Shown here: piece by piece, positions 1-10,270 of the stretch | Position numbering within the stretch: position 1 is the stretch's first letter | Layout: each line of letters opens with the position of its first letter | NCBI GenBank assembly: GCA_003167215.1 | Contig: PMTV01000053.1 | Location: 230,472-294,471, forward strand | Length of the DNA: 64,000 nucleotides | Origin: Acidobacteriota bacterium | GTDB taxonomy: Bacteria; Acidobacteriota; Terriglobia; Acidiferrales; UBA7541 | Direction: 5' to 3' | Notes under the pieces: generated by a model | Database searches by the model: none | The model's input: only the letters and a program-made list of their open reading frames with translations | Told to the model about the DNA's origin: nothing | Translations under genes and position numbers: made by a program

Positions 1-272
1 ATGCGGAATTCCACGCGATACCGGTCAGCCGCGACCCACAGAATCTCATAGGTCCCGTCCATCGTCTTATCACCTATCGCGTAGCGGATTTTCGCCACCA
101 AGTGATACGGAGCAGCTCCTGGAGATCGTAAATCGCTCGCTTCCTGAGCTTTTTTGATCCATTCCCTCACTTCATTTTTGTCCGGGAGCGACTGCGCGAG
201 CGCTGGAACGGAGCTCAAAACGAGAACAAGAGCGAAGACAAGAAGTATTACCGGCTTGGCTATCCGCCACAT
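1..272 (-). CDS. Exported protein of unknown function, C-terminus truncated by window edge
   Basis: Minus strand from ATG at 272 reads MWRIAKPVILLVFALVLVLSSVPALAQSLPDKNEVREWIKKAQEASDLRSPGAAPYHLVAKIRYAIGDKTMDGTYEILWVAADRYRVEFR with no stop to base 1; clear signal peptide. Missing from the ORF track because it runs off the edge. Confidence 0.75.
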   Translation of the reverse strand, partial: MWRIAKPVILLVFALVLVLSSVPALAQSLPDKNEVREWIKKAQEASDLRSPGAAPYHLVAKIRYAIGDKTMDGTYEILWVAADRYRVEFR

Positions 273-531
273 CACGTAACACGCACGTTATCACAATGGC
301 GCACAACGGTGAAAGAATCACTAATAACGCCGCTGAAGGGAAAACAATTCCCGCGCCAGGCAATATTCTCTTGACTTATGTTTACTACTATGATAACATC
401 CGATCAGAGCGTGTATTTACGCCCAGGGAGGAAGTCGCATGCACGGCGACTCCGGCAGTGGGCGCGAGAAGACCAAGGCACGGCTACACCTGCTCCGAGG
501 TCTCCCGCCCGTCTCAACTCAATCATCGATC

Positions 532-735
532 CTGACCGGTTTAGACCAAAGTCCTGTGGCAACCCGCGACCATTTTCTTGCATTTCTAACCGGTTCTGCC
601 TCACATTCAAAATTGGCTGCAACTCATAGAAAACAAAGAATGGCGCCAAGTCTAACCGGTTCTAGAATTGCACACTTGCGATCTGGTATCGCCGCACGTT
701 TTCCCCAATCCTCCATCCTTACGAGCCTTCAAGAC
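532..735 (+). repeat. Tandem-like repeat with ACCGG(T) cores at 54/66/66-bp spacing; copy A of a dispersed repeat
   Basis: Cores ctgACCGGTtta (532), ctaACCGGTTct (586), ctaACCGGTTct (652) and a degenerate cttACGAGCct (718). Two segments, GCATTTCTAACCGGTTCTG and TCTAACCGGTTCTAGAATTG, recur exactly on the opposite strand near 29.25-29.34 kb. Confidence 0.7.
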
Positions 736-828
736 CAAGCGAGGTTGTGTTACTGTGGACAGTCGCAATGTCGCTGATCGGGCAACCCTCGCTCGCGCGC
801 TGGATCACCCAAACGGAGCTGTGAAGAG

Positions 829-2253
829 ATGAAATCCGCCTACAACGGCGTGGCCGTTCCACCCAACGGAAAACCGATCGAATACGCCGCGGACGGCGCC
901 TTCCACGTCCCGGATCACCCCATAATTCCCTTCATCGAAGGTGACGGCACCGGCCGCGACATCTGGAAAGCCTCTCGACAGGTTTTCGACGCCGCCGTCG
1001 CCAAGTCCTACGGTGGGAAGCGCAAAATCGAATGGCTGGAAATTTTTGCCGGCGAGAAAGCCTTCAAACAATTCAATGACTGGTTGCCCGAAGACACCGT
1101 CGAAGCCATTCGCGATTTCCGCGTGGCCATCAAAGGTCCGCTCACCACGCCCGTTGGCGGCGGAATACGCTCGCTCAACGTGACGCTCCGTCAGGTCCTT
1201 GACCTCTATGCGTGCGTGCGCCCGGTCCGGTACTTCGAAGGCGTGCCTTCTCCCGTAAAAAATCCGGAACGAATGAACGTCGTGATCTTTCGCGAGAACA
1301 CCGAGGATGTTTACGCCGGAATTGAATGGCGCTCGGGCACGCCGGACGCGAAACGCGTGATCGATTTTCTGAATCTTGAAATGCTGAAAGGAACCACCAA
1401 GGAAATCCAGCCGGAATCCGGCATCGGCATCAAGCCGATCTCACCCGGCGCCACAAAGCGCCTCGTTCGCCGCGCCATACAGCACGCCCTGGAAGAACAG
1501 CGCCACATAGTGACGCTGGTTCACAAGGGCAACATTATGAAGTTCACCGAAGGCGCGTTCCGCGATTGGGGATACGAGCTTGCCATCCAGGAATTTCGCG
1601 CCTACGTGGTCACCGAGCGCGAAAGCTGGATCCTCGAAAATAAAGACCGCGACGCCAAACTCTCCGCCGAACAGATCGCGGAGATGATCGAGCCGGGCCT
1701 GGAGCAAGCGAACGAAGAATTCAGGAAGCGCGTCACGGCGGAAGTTGACCGCACCCTGGACTCCATCTACGTCTCCCACGGCAATGGCCAGTGGAAGAAG
1801 AAAATTATAATCAACGATCGCATCGCCGACTCTGTTTTTCAGCAGGTGCTCACCCGCGCCGATGAATACCAAGTCTTCGCCACCCCCAATCTGAATGGCG
1901 ACTATTTATCCGACGCCTGCGCGGCGCAGGTAGGCGGCCTGGGCATGGCTCCCGGCGCCAACATCGGCGACGGTTGCGGCGTCTTCGAAGCCACGCACGG
2001 CACCGCGCCAAAATATGCCGACAAGGACGTCATCAATCCCAGTTCCGTGATGTTGTCCGGCGCCATGATGTTCAATTTTATGGGCTGGCGCGAGCCCGCC
2101 ATCCTCATCGAAGATGGAATTGCGCGCACCATTCAGCAAAAGCGGGTGACCTACGATCTGGAGCGCCTAATGCCCGGAGCGAAAAAACTGAAAACTTCGG
2201 AGTATGCCGCAGCCATCATCGAGAACATGCAAACTTCCGTGGCTGCGCGCTAG
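829..2253 (+). CDS. icd: Isocitrate dehydrogenase, NADP-dependent
   Basis: 474 aa; [48 protein letters not shown] and [25 protein letters not shown] are typical of Icd. Confidence 0.97.
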   Translation: MKSAYNGVAVPPNGKPIEYAADGAFHVPDHPIIPFIEGDGTGRDIWKASRQVFDAAVAKSYGGKRKIEWLEIFAGEKAFKQFNDWLPEDTVEAIRDFRVAIKGPLTTPVGGGIRSLNVTLRQVLDLYACVRPVRYFEGVPSPVKNPERMNVVIFRENTEDVYAGIEWRSGTPDAKRVIDFLNLEMLKGTTKEIQPESGIGIKPISPGATKRLVRRAIQHALEEQRHIVTLVHKGNIMKFTEGAFRDWGYELAIQEFRAYVVTERESWILENKDRDAKLSAEQIAEMIEPGLEQANEEFRKRVTAEVDRTLDSIYVSHGNGQWKKKIIINDRIADSVFQQVLTRADEYQVFATPNLNGDYLSDACAAQVGGLGMAPGANIGDGCGVFEATHGTAPKYADKDVINPSSVMLSGAMMFNFMGWREPAILIEDGIARTIQQKRVTYDLERLMPGAKKLKTSEYAAAIIENMQTSVAAR

Positions 2254-2295
2254 CTCCGCCGCGGATTTTAGCCAAACGCATAAGGAGACTTGGGA

Positions 2296-3234
2296 ATGCG
2301 GAAGAAGGTCACGGTAGTCGGCGGCGGGTTTGTGGGGTCCACCACCGCGCAGCGGATTCATGACGCGGGACTCGCGGACGTAGTCTTGACCGACATTTTG
2401 GAAGGCGTGCCCGCCGGAAAAGCGCTCGACATGGCGGAATCCGCACCCATCCTCGGCACCGATGTTCACGCCGCGGGTATATCCACCGCCGGCGGAGATT
2501 ACAAGGAAACCGCAGACAGCGACATCATCGTCATCACCGCAGGGTTTCCGCGCAAGCCCGGAATGAGTCGCGACGACCTTCTGAAGGCGAATCACGACGT
2601 GATTAAGGGAGTAGTCGAAGCGGTCGTAAAACTTTCGCCCAACTCGATTTTAATTATCGTCACGAATCCCCTCGACGCCATGGCGCACGCCGCGCTCAAG
2701 CTCAGCAAATTTCCAAAGAACCGCGTTATTGGAATGGCAGGCGTTTTGGACTCCGCGCGCATGAGTAGCTTTGTCGCTGCCGAGCTTGGCGTCTCCGTGG
2801 AAAATGTGCATTCCTTCGTCCTGGGCGGCCACGGGGATGACATGGTGCCGCTCCCGCGTTATTCCACCGTCGCCGGAATTCCCCTCCCGGCTCTCTTGTC
2901 CAAGGAAAAGATTGAAGCGATCGTAACCAGAACTCGAAAAGGTGGCGCGGAAATCGTGAACCTGCTGAAAACAGGATCGGCTTATTACGCTCCCTCTGCC
3001 GCCGTGTTCGAAATGGTCGAAGCTATCTTGAAGGATAAGAAAAAAATCCTGCCGTGCGCTGCTTACCTCGAAGGTGAATACGGGCTTAGCGGTCTATTTG
3101 TTGGCGTCCCGGTGAAGCTCGGCGCCAAAGGCATCGAACAGATCATCGAGATCAAGCTCGAGCCCGAGGAAAAAGCGGCGCTGGACAAGTCTTCCGCATC
3201 GGTGCGCGAACTCGTGACCGTACTCGGTCTCTAG
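2296..3234 (+). CDS. mdh: Malate dehydrogenase
   Basis: Rossmann motif [63 protein letters not shown] 2296 is well spaced from AAGGAGA; the track's TTG start at 2290 is too close. Confidence 0.96.
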   Translation: MRKKVTVVGGGFVGSTTAQRIHDAGLADVVLTDILEGVPAGKALDMAESAPILGTDVHAAGISTAGGDYKETADSDIIVITAGFPRKPGMSRDDLLKANHDVIKGVVEAVVKLSPNSILIIVTNPLDAMAHAALKLSKFPKNRVIGMAGVLDSARMSSFVAAELGVSVENVHSFVLGGHGDDMVPLPRYSTVAGIPLPALLSKEKIEAIVTRTRKGGAEIVNLLKTGSAYYAPSAAVFEMVEAILKDKKKILPCAAYLEGEYGLSGLFVGVPVKLGAKGIEQIIEIKLEPEEKAALDKSSASVRELVTVLGL

Positions 3235-3251
3235 GAAGACTACGAAGAGCG

Positions 3252-3890
3252 ATGAACCTATTCGGGCGCAAAGATCGCAAGAGCGGCCAACCGTCTGCGG
3301 CAGATGCTTCGCCGGTGACTGTCGGTAGCGATCGCTCGCCGCTGGCACATCGCATCACCAAAGACCTCGAGCGTGCCGAAACGCTCGCCTCCATGCTGGC
3401 GCATAGCCGCGCCGCCCGTGCAGTGGAAGTGGCAGACCTGCTGGCAGGAATGTACATCTACGACTGGGAGCGCCTCTCGAAATTCTGGGAAGACCAGGAC
3501 GAAATCGAAATCTTCCTTCAGCAGATTTGCCGCATCAGCCCGCAGCGCTGGCACCATTGGATTCAAGATTACGACGAGCAGCGCCGCGACGAAGAGCCCC
3601 GCAAGGTTTGGCAGCTGCTGAAGGGTGCGAAACCACCGGCAGCGTCCAACGACAAACCGCTTTCCAGGTCGGGTGAATTGCAAACCATTTTGCAGCACGC
3701 GGAACAACTCGCGCCCGGGCGGGATATGGTCGAAGGCCGGGCGATTCCAATTCTCACCTGCGAATGCGTGCTCCTCGCCATAGCAAAAACGAAAGATTCA
3801 GAAATCGGCCACCGCTTGCTTGCCACCGGCTTGAACGTCGCCAGTCTTGAACAATCCGCGCGAAACCCCAAACACGCCCCGCGACACTAG
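3252..3890 (+). CDS. Hypothetical protein
   Basis: 212 aa ORF directly after mdh, same strand, no stronger ORF on the opposite strand; no domain recognised. Confidence 0.7.
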   Translation: MNLFGRKDRKSGQPSAADASPVTVGSDRSPLAHRITKDLERAETLASMLAHSRAARAVEVADLLAGMYIYDWERLSKFWEDQDEIEIFLQQICRISPQRWHHWIQDYDEQRRDEEPRKVWQLLKGAKPPAASNDKPLSRSGELQTILQHAEQLAPGRDMVEGRAIPILTCECVLLAIAKTKDSEIGHRLLATGLNVASLEQSARNPKHAPRH

Positions 3891-3960
3891 CGCGACTCCT
3901 TGAGCGGGGAAAACCCGCATGATCAGTTTGAAAAGTGGCCGGCGCGCCGAACTTACGGCT

Positions 3961-5538
3961 TCAGATGATCATCTTGAAATTCGGCCACAGAATCGCCAGA
4001 GGCGCACTCGGCTTGCGGCAGACGTAAACGTGCACGTCCTGCTCGGACGGCATCGCGTGCTCGTCCGTAATGGTGGCGACCAGATGGGCCTCCCCAAACA
4101 GACGAGAGTACCGATCCGCGTTTTCCCCAAAAACAATCACGCACTCGCCGGAATAATTCCGCGGACCCCACAGAAAATAATTATTGTGCCCGCTGATCGC
4201 CTTCGGCAACCCAAGCGCCGGCCCGTAGTAATCAATCGCTCCTGCCTCGCCGTAATTCCCTGCCAGGATCGCGCACGTCGATTGTTCCCGTGGCGGCAGA
4301 CCGTGATAAACGCGGGCGACGGCCGAAGCCATATTCTCCCAGCCAAACATATCCCCATAAAGCTGCGGAAGTGCCACGGTCGGATCGCGCTCGGTCTTCA
4401 CGCCGCGGGCATACGGCAATATCTCGGAGTACCGGATGAAAGTATCCACGGGCAAAAGTGGAACGCCGAACGGAAGCGTCACTAACCCAGCAACCACAAT
4501 CAGTGCGCAGTATGTCGAAGCCAGCCATCGTCGCCGCTGCGCTCCGAAAAAGAAGCTTTCGAGCGCGACACCTCCGGACGCCATCAGAATCGGATAAATC
4601 GGCAGCGCGTAATAGGATTTTCCGTGCAGGCAAACGAAAATAGTCATTACGATGAAATAGGCCCAGCCGAGAAAACGAAACCGTTTTCCCTCCGGCGCGG
4701 CGAAGAACCACACAATGCCGGCGAGCCATACCGGAAGTTCAATCGGCTGCAGGAAAAGTATCTGGTCAGCAAAGAATCGCAGAGGCCCAACCTCGACGTT
4801 TTTAAACTCCCGCGCATTGCGCACCACGAGAATTTGCGGCCATCCGTTGCGCGCCTCCCAGATCAGGTTTGGGAGAAATATCGCGAAGGCGATGGCCCCG
4901 CCAATCCAAATCCATTTCGACTGGAACAAACGTCCCTTACCGGAAATCAGGAGGCCAGCCACGAGCGCAAAGCCGAAGACGAGCATCGTATGTTTATTTT
5001 CCAGACCGAGCCCGGCGATTGCGCCGAACGCAAGCCACAGCTTAGGCGACGCTCCCTTCACGACGCGAATCGCAATCCATGCGCATGAGAGCCAAAACAG
5101 GGGCTCGAATGCATTCATCGAAAGAAAACTATCAAACGCGAGAAATGCCGGAGCAAATAACATTGCCAGAGCGGCGAGGAATTGCGCGAACAATCCGCCG
5201 CCGAGTTCGCGGGTAATCCAACCCGTAAGAAAAACCACAGCAGCGCCAGCCAGCGCGGGCAGAAGGCGAACGGCAAAGAGCGAATCGCCGAAAGCATGCC
5301 GCGCGAACCATGCGATTAACGCGATGAGCGGCGGCTGGTCGATGTAGCCCCATGCCAGATGCTCGCCGCAAGCCATGTAATACAGTTCGTCGCGAAAGAA
5401 GCCGTAGTGATTGATACCTGCGAATTGAATCAGCAGCCTGGCAAGCGCGAGGGATAACAGCAGAACCATGCTAGTGCGCGCAGATTCACGCGCCAGCACG
5501 CGATCGATTGCGGAACCGGCGGCTTCCACTGAGGTCAT
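3961..5538 (-). CDS. Glycosyltransferase family 39 / ArnT-like membrane protein
   Basis: 525 aa; multi-TM; [33 protein letters not shown] is a GT39/PMT-like N-terminal motif. Confidence 0.88.
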   Translation of the reverse strand: [525 protein letters not shown]

Positions 5539-5570
5539 CTGCTAGGTGCGGACTGTGCCCCGGCAATAAA

Positions 5571-6140
5571 TTAAACCGGGGTCGAAATTGTCGCGGACTT
5601 GATGTTATCGAGCTTCGGAAAATTCTTATCCAAGTAGGCTTTGCCCTGGTTGGTGATGAGCCCCTGGTCCGGAGATTCGCCGTAGCCGCTGTGAATTTTC
5701 TGAACCACGTCCATGCCCTGGGTGACTTGACCGAAGGGGGAGAAGCCCATGGAGTCGAGTTGTCCGTTGTTGCCGAGGTTAATGAAGAGCTGCGTTGTGC
5801 GCGTGTTTTTTCCGGCAGTGGCGAACGTGAGATATCCCGGGCGATTGCTTTGCGTAACAGGATCGTCGTTAATTTTCGCATCCCTCCAGGCTTTATTGAC
5901 CGTGGGATCGGCGCCCAGGCCGAATTGGACCACGAAGCCGGGTATCACGCGGAAGAAACTCGCGTCGTTATAATATCCGGCCTTCACCAGATTATAAAAA
6001 CGGTCCGCTCCGATCGGCGCCCACGCGCGGTTCACGTGCACGATGAAGTCGCCTTTGGTGGTGGAAAAGGTCACGTCGTACACTTCCGGCGCTTTTTCGG
6101 TCAATGTTTCGGGCTTCAACAAACCTGGATGGATAGTCAT
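5571..6140 (-). CDS. Peptidyl-prolyl cis-trans isomerase, cyclophilin type (no signal peptide)
   Basis: TTKGDFIVHV, ADRFYNLV, FFRVIPGFVVQFG, FSPFGQVTQGMDVV. Confidence 0.93.
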   Translation of the reverse strand: MTIHPGLLKPETLTEKAPEVYDVTFSTTKGDFIVHVNRAWAPIGADRFYNLVKAGYYNDASFFRVIPGFVVQFGLGADPTVNKAWRDAKINDDPVTQSNRPGYLTFATAGKNTRTTQLFINLGNNGQLDSMGFSPFGQVTQGMDVVQKIHSGYGESPDQGLITNQGKAYLDKNFPKLDNIKSATISTPV

Positions 6141-6232
6141 CGTTTCGTCCCTGGGCAGTTCTTTGTGAACGGCCTAATGAAAACTATTAGTAGCTGTTCA
6201 AACGCTTTCTTGGATTTTCGCGAAATGAGTAT

Positions 6233-6275
6233 AGCTTGCCGCAGCGCCCTTCGCTACGTTTGCGGGCGGCAAGCT
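6233..6275. repeat. Inverted repeat / stem-loop between two cyclophilin genes
   Basis: Perfect 10-bp inverted repeat AGCTTGCCGC (6233-6242) / GCGGCAAGCT (6266-6275), loop 23 nt. Confidence 0.6.
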
Positions 6276-6316
6276 GGACTCGTGCAACGCGAGCCTAAGC
6301 ACAAAGCGGCAACCCG

Positions 6317-7096
6317 CTACTGCGCCGGCGGCGCTGCTTTATGAGTTCCCGTGGGAGCCGGAACCGGCGAGGTGATCTTCGCCGTCTTAATGCTGTCAAG
6401 CTTGGGGAAATTCTTTTCGAGGTACGCATTGCCCTGATTCGTAATCTCGTCCTGATGATTCGTGGGCGCGTCCGCGTAGCCGCCGTAGAGATTTTTTACC
6501 ACGTCCATGCCGGAGGTTATCTGACCGAAGGGAGCAAAGCCCTGGCCACTATGATCAAGCCCGCCATTGCCGCCGAGGTTGATAAAGACTTGGGTCGAGC
6601 GCGAGTTCGGGCTTCCGGTTTGAGCGAAAGTAATCGTGCCCTCGGCATTGGTCTGCGTCACGGGATCGTCCTTGATATTGGCGTTCTCCCACGCTTTGTT
6701 GACCGCGGGACTGCCGGTTAGACCGAACTGGACCACAAATCCGGGAACGACGCGAAAAAACTCGACACCATTGAAATACCCGTGCTTGACGAGATTGTAG
6801 AAACGGTCGGCTTCATTCGGAGCCCACGAACGAGTGACCTGCACGACGAAATCACCCTTGGTGGTCGTGAAGGTGGCTTCGTAAACGTCCGGCGCTTTGG
6901 CCTTGAGTTCGCCGGGGTGCAACAATGCGGAATCGGCAGCCGCATGCGTGGCCGGCTTGGAATTCGTAGGGGCAGCAGGTTTTTGGGCCGCGGGCGGCGC
7001 CGAGGATTGACCTTGGGCCGCGAGCGAGCCCGAAACAAAACAGGCAATCAAACTAACGAGCAAGCAAGAACTTAGCCACGAAGCAAAATGTTTCAC
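6317..7096 (-). CDS. Peptidyl-prolyl cis-trans isomerase, cyclophilin type, exported
   Basis: Signal peptide MKHFASWLSSCLLVSLIACFVSGSLAAQ plus cyclophilin motifs; paralogue of the neighbouring gene. Confidence 0.93.
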   Translation of the reverse strand: MKHFASWLSSCLLVSLIACFVSGSLAAQGQSSAPPAAQKPAAPTNSKPATHAAADSALLHPGELKAKAPDVYEATFTTTKGDFVVQVTRSWAPNEADRFYNLVKHGYFNGVEFFRVVPGFVVQFGLTGSPAVNKAWENANIKDDPVTQTNAEGTITFAQTGSPNSRSTQVFINLGGNGGLDHSGQGFAPFGQITSGMDVVKNLYGGYADAPTNHQDEITNQGNAYLEKNFPKLDSIKTAKITSPVPAPTGTHKAAPPAQ

Positions 7097-8319
7097 CGCT
7101 TTTCTCCCATTTTTTTCGAGGCGGCTTCCACTTCCTGCATCAGGCGAAGCGTGTTGCCGCCTAGGATTTTTGTGATATCGCTTTCGGAGTAGCCTTTCTC
7201 CAGCAACGCGTTTGTGATTTGAGGCAAGTGCGTTGCGTCTTCCATCCCGTAGGGCATATCGGCGCCGTCAAAGTCCGAGCCGAGCCCCACATGGTCGGCG
7301 CCTACGAGTTTAACAGCATGATCGATGTGATCGATTATTTTCGTCCAATCCACGCGCGGCAATTTTCCCTGCGCCACATATTCGCGCACCTGCTTATCTG
7401 CCTCGATTAACTGGCAGGCTTCGTCATCCCCACAGCGCTTTTTTGTTTCCACTTCGATGGCCTTGAAGACCTCGGGGTTGGCCTTTGCTGCGGTCGCATA
7501 ATCCTGGCTGAGGAATCCGACGTGGTAATTGATCTGGATCACTCCGCCTTTTGCGGCCAGAGCCTTGATCATGTCGTCGGTCATGTTGCGAGGCATGTCA
7601 TCGAGCGCACGGCAGGACGAATGCGAAGCGAGCACTGGCGCCTGGCTGGTGGCCATCACGTCGTAGAAAGTTTTATCCGCAATGTGCGACACGTCCACCA
7701 TCATGCCGACGCGATTCATCTCCAGCACAACCTGTTTGCCAAAACCGGTTAGCCCATTGTGTGCGGGCTTGTCCGTGGAAGAATCCGCCCAGTCAGTATT
7801 GATCATGTGCGTGAGCGTCATATAACGAACGCCGAGCGCGGCGAATTTGTCCACATTTTTCAGGTCGTCGTTGATCATGTGGCCGCCCTCGACGCCCATC
7901 AGCACGGCAATTTTGTGCGCGGCAAACGCGCTGCGAACTTCCGCCGCAGTGGTCGCTAGCACAAGATCATTCGGATGCAGACCGATCTGGCGGCGAACGG
8001 CTTCAATTTGTTCCAGCGCCCGCTGAACCGCTGTCGGCCCGGTAACGCTCCCGGGTATGTAGATGGAGAAAAAGATCGCGTCGAGGCCGCCTTCGCGCAT
8101 GCGCGGAATATCGATGCTACCGTCCGTGTGGCGCGCGCCAAGATCGAATTTGGGATCGAGCAGGCGCTGCGTCGTGTCGTCGTGAGTGTCCACGACGATC
8201 GAGCGGAAATGCAAGTCGTGAGCTTTTTGTGAAACGGGTTGCGATTGTGGCTGAACAGCGAGCAGTGGCAGAATGCCTCCAAGCAAACAACAAATTAAAA
8301 ACAATCCGAGTCGCGACAT
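7093..8319 (-). CDS. Membrane dipeptidase (renal dipeptidase family, M19)
   Basis: VDTHDDTTQRL, GVEGGHMI, DVSHIADKTFYDVM, SHSSCRALDDMPRNM, HVGLGSDFDGAD; ATGA overlap with the cyclophilin gene. Confidence 0.94.
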   Translation of the reverse strand: MSRLGLFLICCLLGGILPLLAVQPQSQPVSQKAHDLHFRSIVVDTHDDTTQRLLDPKFDLGARHTDGSIDIPRMREGGLDAIFFSIYIPGSVTGPTAVQRALEQIEAVRRQIGLHPNDLVLATTAAEVRSAFAAHKIAVLMGVEGGHMINDDLKNVDKFAALGVRYMTLTHMINTDWADSSTDKPAHNGLTGFGKQVVLEMNRVGMMVDVSHIADKTFYDVMATSQAPVLASHSSCRALDDMPRNMTDDMIKALAAKGGVIQINYHVGFLSQDYATAAKANPEVFKAIEVETKKRCGDDEACQLIEADKQVREYVAQGKLPRVDWTKIIDHIDHAVKLVGADHVGLGSDFDGADMPYGMEDATHLPQITNALLEKGYSESDITKILGGNTLRLMQEVEAASKKMGEKR

Positions 8320-8434
8320 TGTCCTCCGATTTCGATGGGAATTCTACGATACGTTTCAGTCAAACGAAACCGCGATCTAGTTTCGTGATGCTATAACGTT
8401 GAGGACGCACGAGCCGACTGCCAAGGCGCCGGGC

Positions 8435-9373
8435 CTAGAGACGGATGACGGCCTTGCCGCGGACGTCGCCATTGCGTAGCTTTTCGAGCATCTGGTCCGC
8501 TCCATTCAGGTCAACCGTGGCGTTGATGCGAGCCGTGATCGTGCCGTCCGCGAGCATGCGCGCAACCTGGTTCAACCCTTGCGGCGTTGACAAAGTATTC
8601 GTAGTCGACGAAATATTGTGCGCCGTGATTTTTCGTTCAGCGAACCACTTTTCGTCCGCCGCATATATCGTCGAGACGAGGCTGCCGCCAGGCTTCAGAA
8701 TCTCAGCGTCGCGGCCGATTGCGTCCTTACCGTTCACCAGATCGAAGACCCCGTCCACGCCGTCCGGGTGAGACGCGCGCAGCGCGGCAACCACATCGGT
8801 GGTTTTGGTGTCGTACACTTCTTCGGCCCCGAGTCTGCGAGCTTCGTCGGCGTCGCCGCGAACCGTCGCGATGACGTGCGCGCCGCGGGAGCGCGCCATT
8901 TGCACCGCGTAGCCGCCAACGCCGCCGGTCGCGCCCATCACAACGATGCGCTGGCCCGCAGTCACGCCCAACAAGTTGAGCGACGCGAGCGCGGTGATTG
9001 CCGGGATGGGCATTGCGGCTGCCTGCTCGTCAGTGATGCCATCGGGAATATGCGCCAGCGGTTCTGTTTCCCCGCCCGGTATGACTGCGGTGTACTCAGT
9101 ATATGCGCCGTGCGTCCGCGCCATGCCGAAGATCCGGTCGCCGATCTGGAAATCGCGTTCTCCCGACGGAACCCGTTCGACCACGCCTGCGAAGTCCGCG
9201 CCCAGGACAAAAGGATATGTGGAAGCAGCGGTCAGCCTTTCGACAAGTTTGTAGTCGATCGGATTGATGCCTGCAAACTTGACCCGTATGAGGATCGCGC
9301 CCTCAGTAGCGGGAATTGGCAGGTCGTGAATCGCTGGAGCTTCGCCGAAGCTTCGCACGGCAAATGCGCGCAT
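8435..9373 (-). CDS. NADP-dependent zinc-type alcohol dehydrogenase / quinone oxidoreductase family
   Basis: FAGINPIDYKL, GADFAGVVE, GQRIVVMGATGGVGGYAVQMA. Confidence 0.92.
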   Translation of the reverse strand: MRAFAVRSFGEAPAIHDLPIPATEGAILIRVKFAGINPIDYKLVERLTAASTYPFVLGADFAGVVERVPSGERDFQIGDRIFGMARTHGAYTEYTAVIPGGETEPLAHIPDGITDEQAAAMPIPAITALASLNLLGVTAGQRIVVMGATGGVGGYAVQMARSRGAHVIATVRGDADEARRLGAEEVYDTKTTDVVAALRASHPDGVDGVFDLVNGKDAIGRDAEILKPGGSLVSTIYAADEKWFAERKITAHNISSTTNTLSTPQGLNQVARMLADGTITARINATVDLNGADQMLEKLRNGDVRGKAVIRL

Positions 9374-9473
9374 GTCTCGCTCCCTACACCATCACGCGGC
9401 GGTCGAAATCGAACCGCAGAACTCCATCGCGCACTTGACCCGCCGGGTTCGTCGACGGCGGACCCCGCCGCCG

Positions 9474-10226
9474 CTACTCACCCCGTAGCCACGATTTCAC
9501 CGCGTGGACCAGCACCTGGCCATTGACCGCGGCCAACGATTCCGTGAGCGGAATACCCTTGGGGCAAGCCTTCACGCAATTTTGCGCGTTGTCGCAATCG
9601 GCTATGCCGCCGGGTAACATGAGCGCGTCGAGACGCTCAGCCGAATGCATTGCTCCGGTGGGGTGCATGTTGAATAAGCGAACCTGGCTGACGATCGCGG
9701 CGCCGACAAAAGGATCGCGCTGGTTGACCTTGGGGCAAACTTCGAGACAATTTCCGCAAGTGATGCAGCGCGAAAGCGGATAGCCTTTTTCCTGCACCGA
9801 CGGAGCCATGCGCGGGCCTTCGCCTATATCGTACGTGCCGTCAATCGGAATCCAGCAGTGCGTGCGCTTCAGATCTTCGAACATTTTCGAACGGTCAACC
9901 ACCAGATCGCGCACCAATGGGAACTTTGTGAGCGGCTCCAGGCGAATTGGTTTTTCGAGATCGTCCACCAGAGCGGTGCAGGCTTGCCGTGCAGTTCCAT
10001 TGATAAGCATGGCGCAGGCGCCGCAGACTTCCTCCAGACAATTCGCGTCGTAGCTGACAGGAGTGGACTCGACGCCGCTTTGCGTGAAGGGCTTTTCAGC
10101 AATGTCACGCAAGCATATGATCACGTTCATGTGCGGGCGGTAGCGGAGTTCGTATTCTTCCCAGCGCACGGATTCGTCCGGACGCTGCTGCCGTTTGATG
10201 CGGACGATAAACGTTTTATCTGCCAT
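9474..10226 (-). CDS. sdhB: Succinate dehydrogenase / fumarate reductase iron-sulfur subunit
   Basis: CLEEVCGACAMLING and CITCGNCLEVCPKVN cysteine clusters; start at MADKTF rather than the longer ORF. Confidence 0.95.
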   Translation of the reverse strand: MADKTFIVRIKRQQRPDESVRWEEYELRYRPHMNVIICLRDIAEKPFTQSGVESTPVSYDANCLEEVCGACAMLINGTARQACTALVDDLEKPIRLEPLTKFPLVRDLVVDRSKMFEDLKRTHCWIPIDGTYDIGEGPRMAPSVQEKGYPLSRCITCGNCLEVCPKVNQRDPFVGAAIVSQVRLFNMHPTGAMHSAERLDALMLPGGIADCDNAQNCVKACPKGIPLTESLAAVNGQVLVHAVKSWLRGE

Positions 10227-10270
10227 GTCGCCTCTGAAGCTGCTGCCGCACTTCAAGTCCCTATCTAAGT

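Noticed and set aside
532-735. Spaced AACCGGTT repeats considered as a CRISPR array
   Set aside because: Core is only 8-14 bp, spacing 54-66 bp, two to four units, no cas genes; homologous copy keeps partial spacer similarity.
5508-6344. 278-aa plus-strand ORF spanning the first cyclophilin gene
   Set aside because: Antisense to a convincing cyclophilin CDS.
8618-9526. 302-aa plus-strand ORF
   Set aside because: Antisense to the alcohol dehydrogenase gene.
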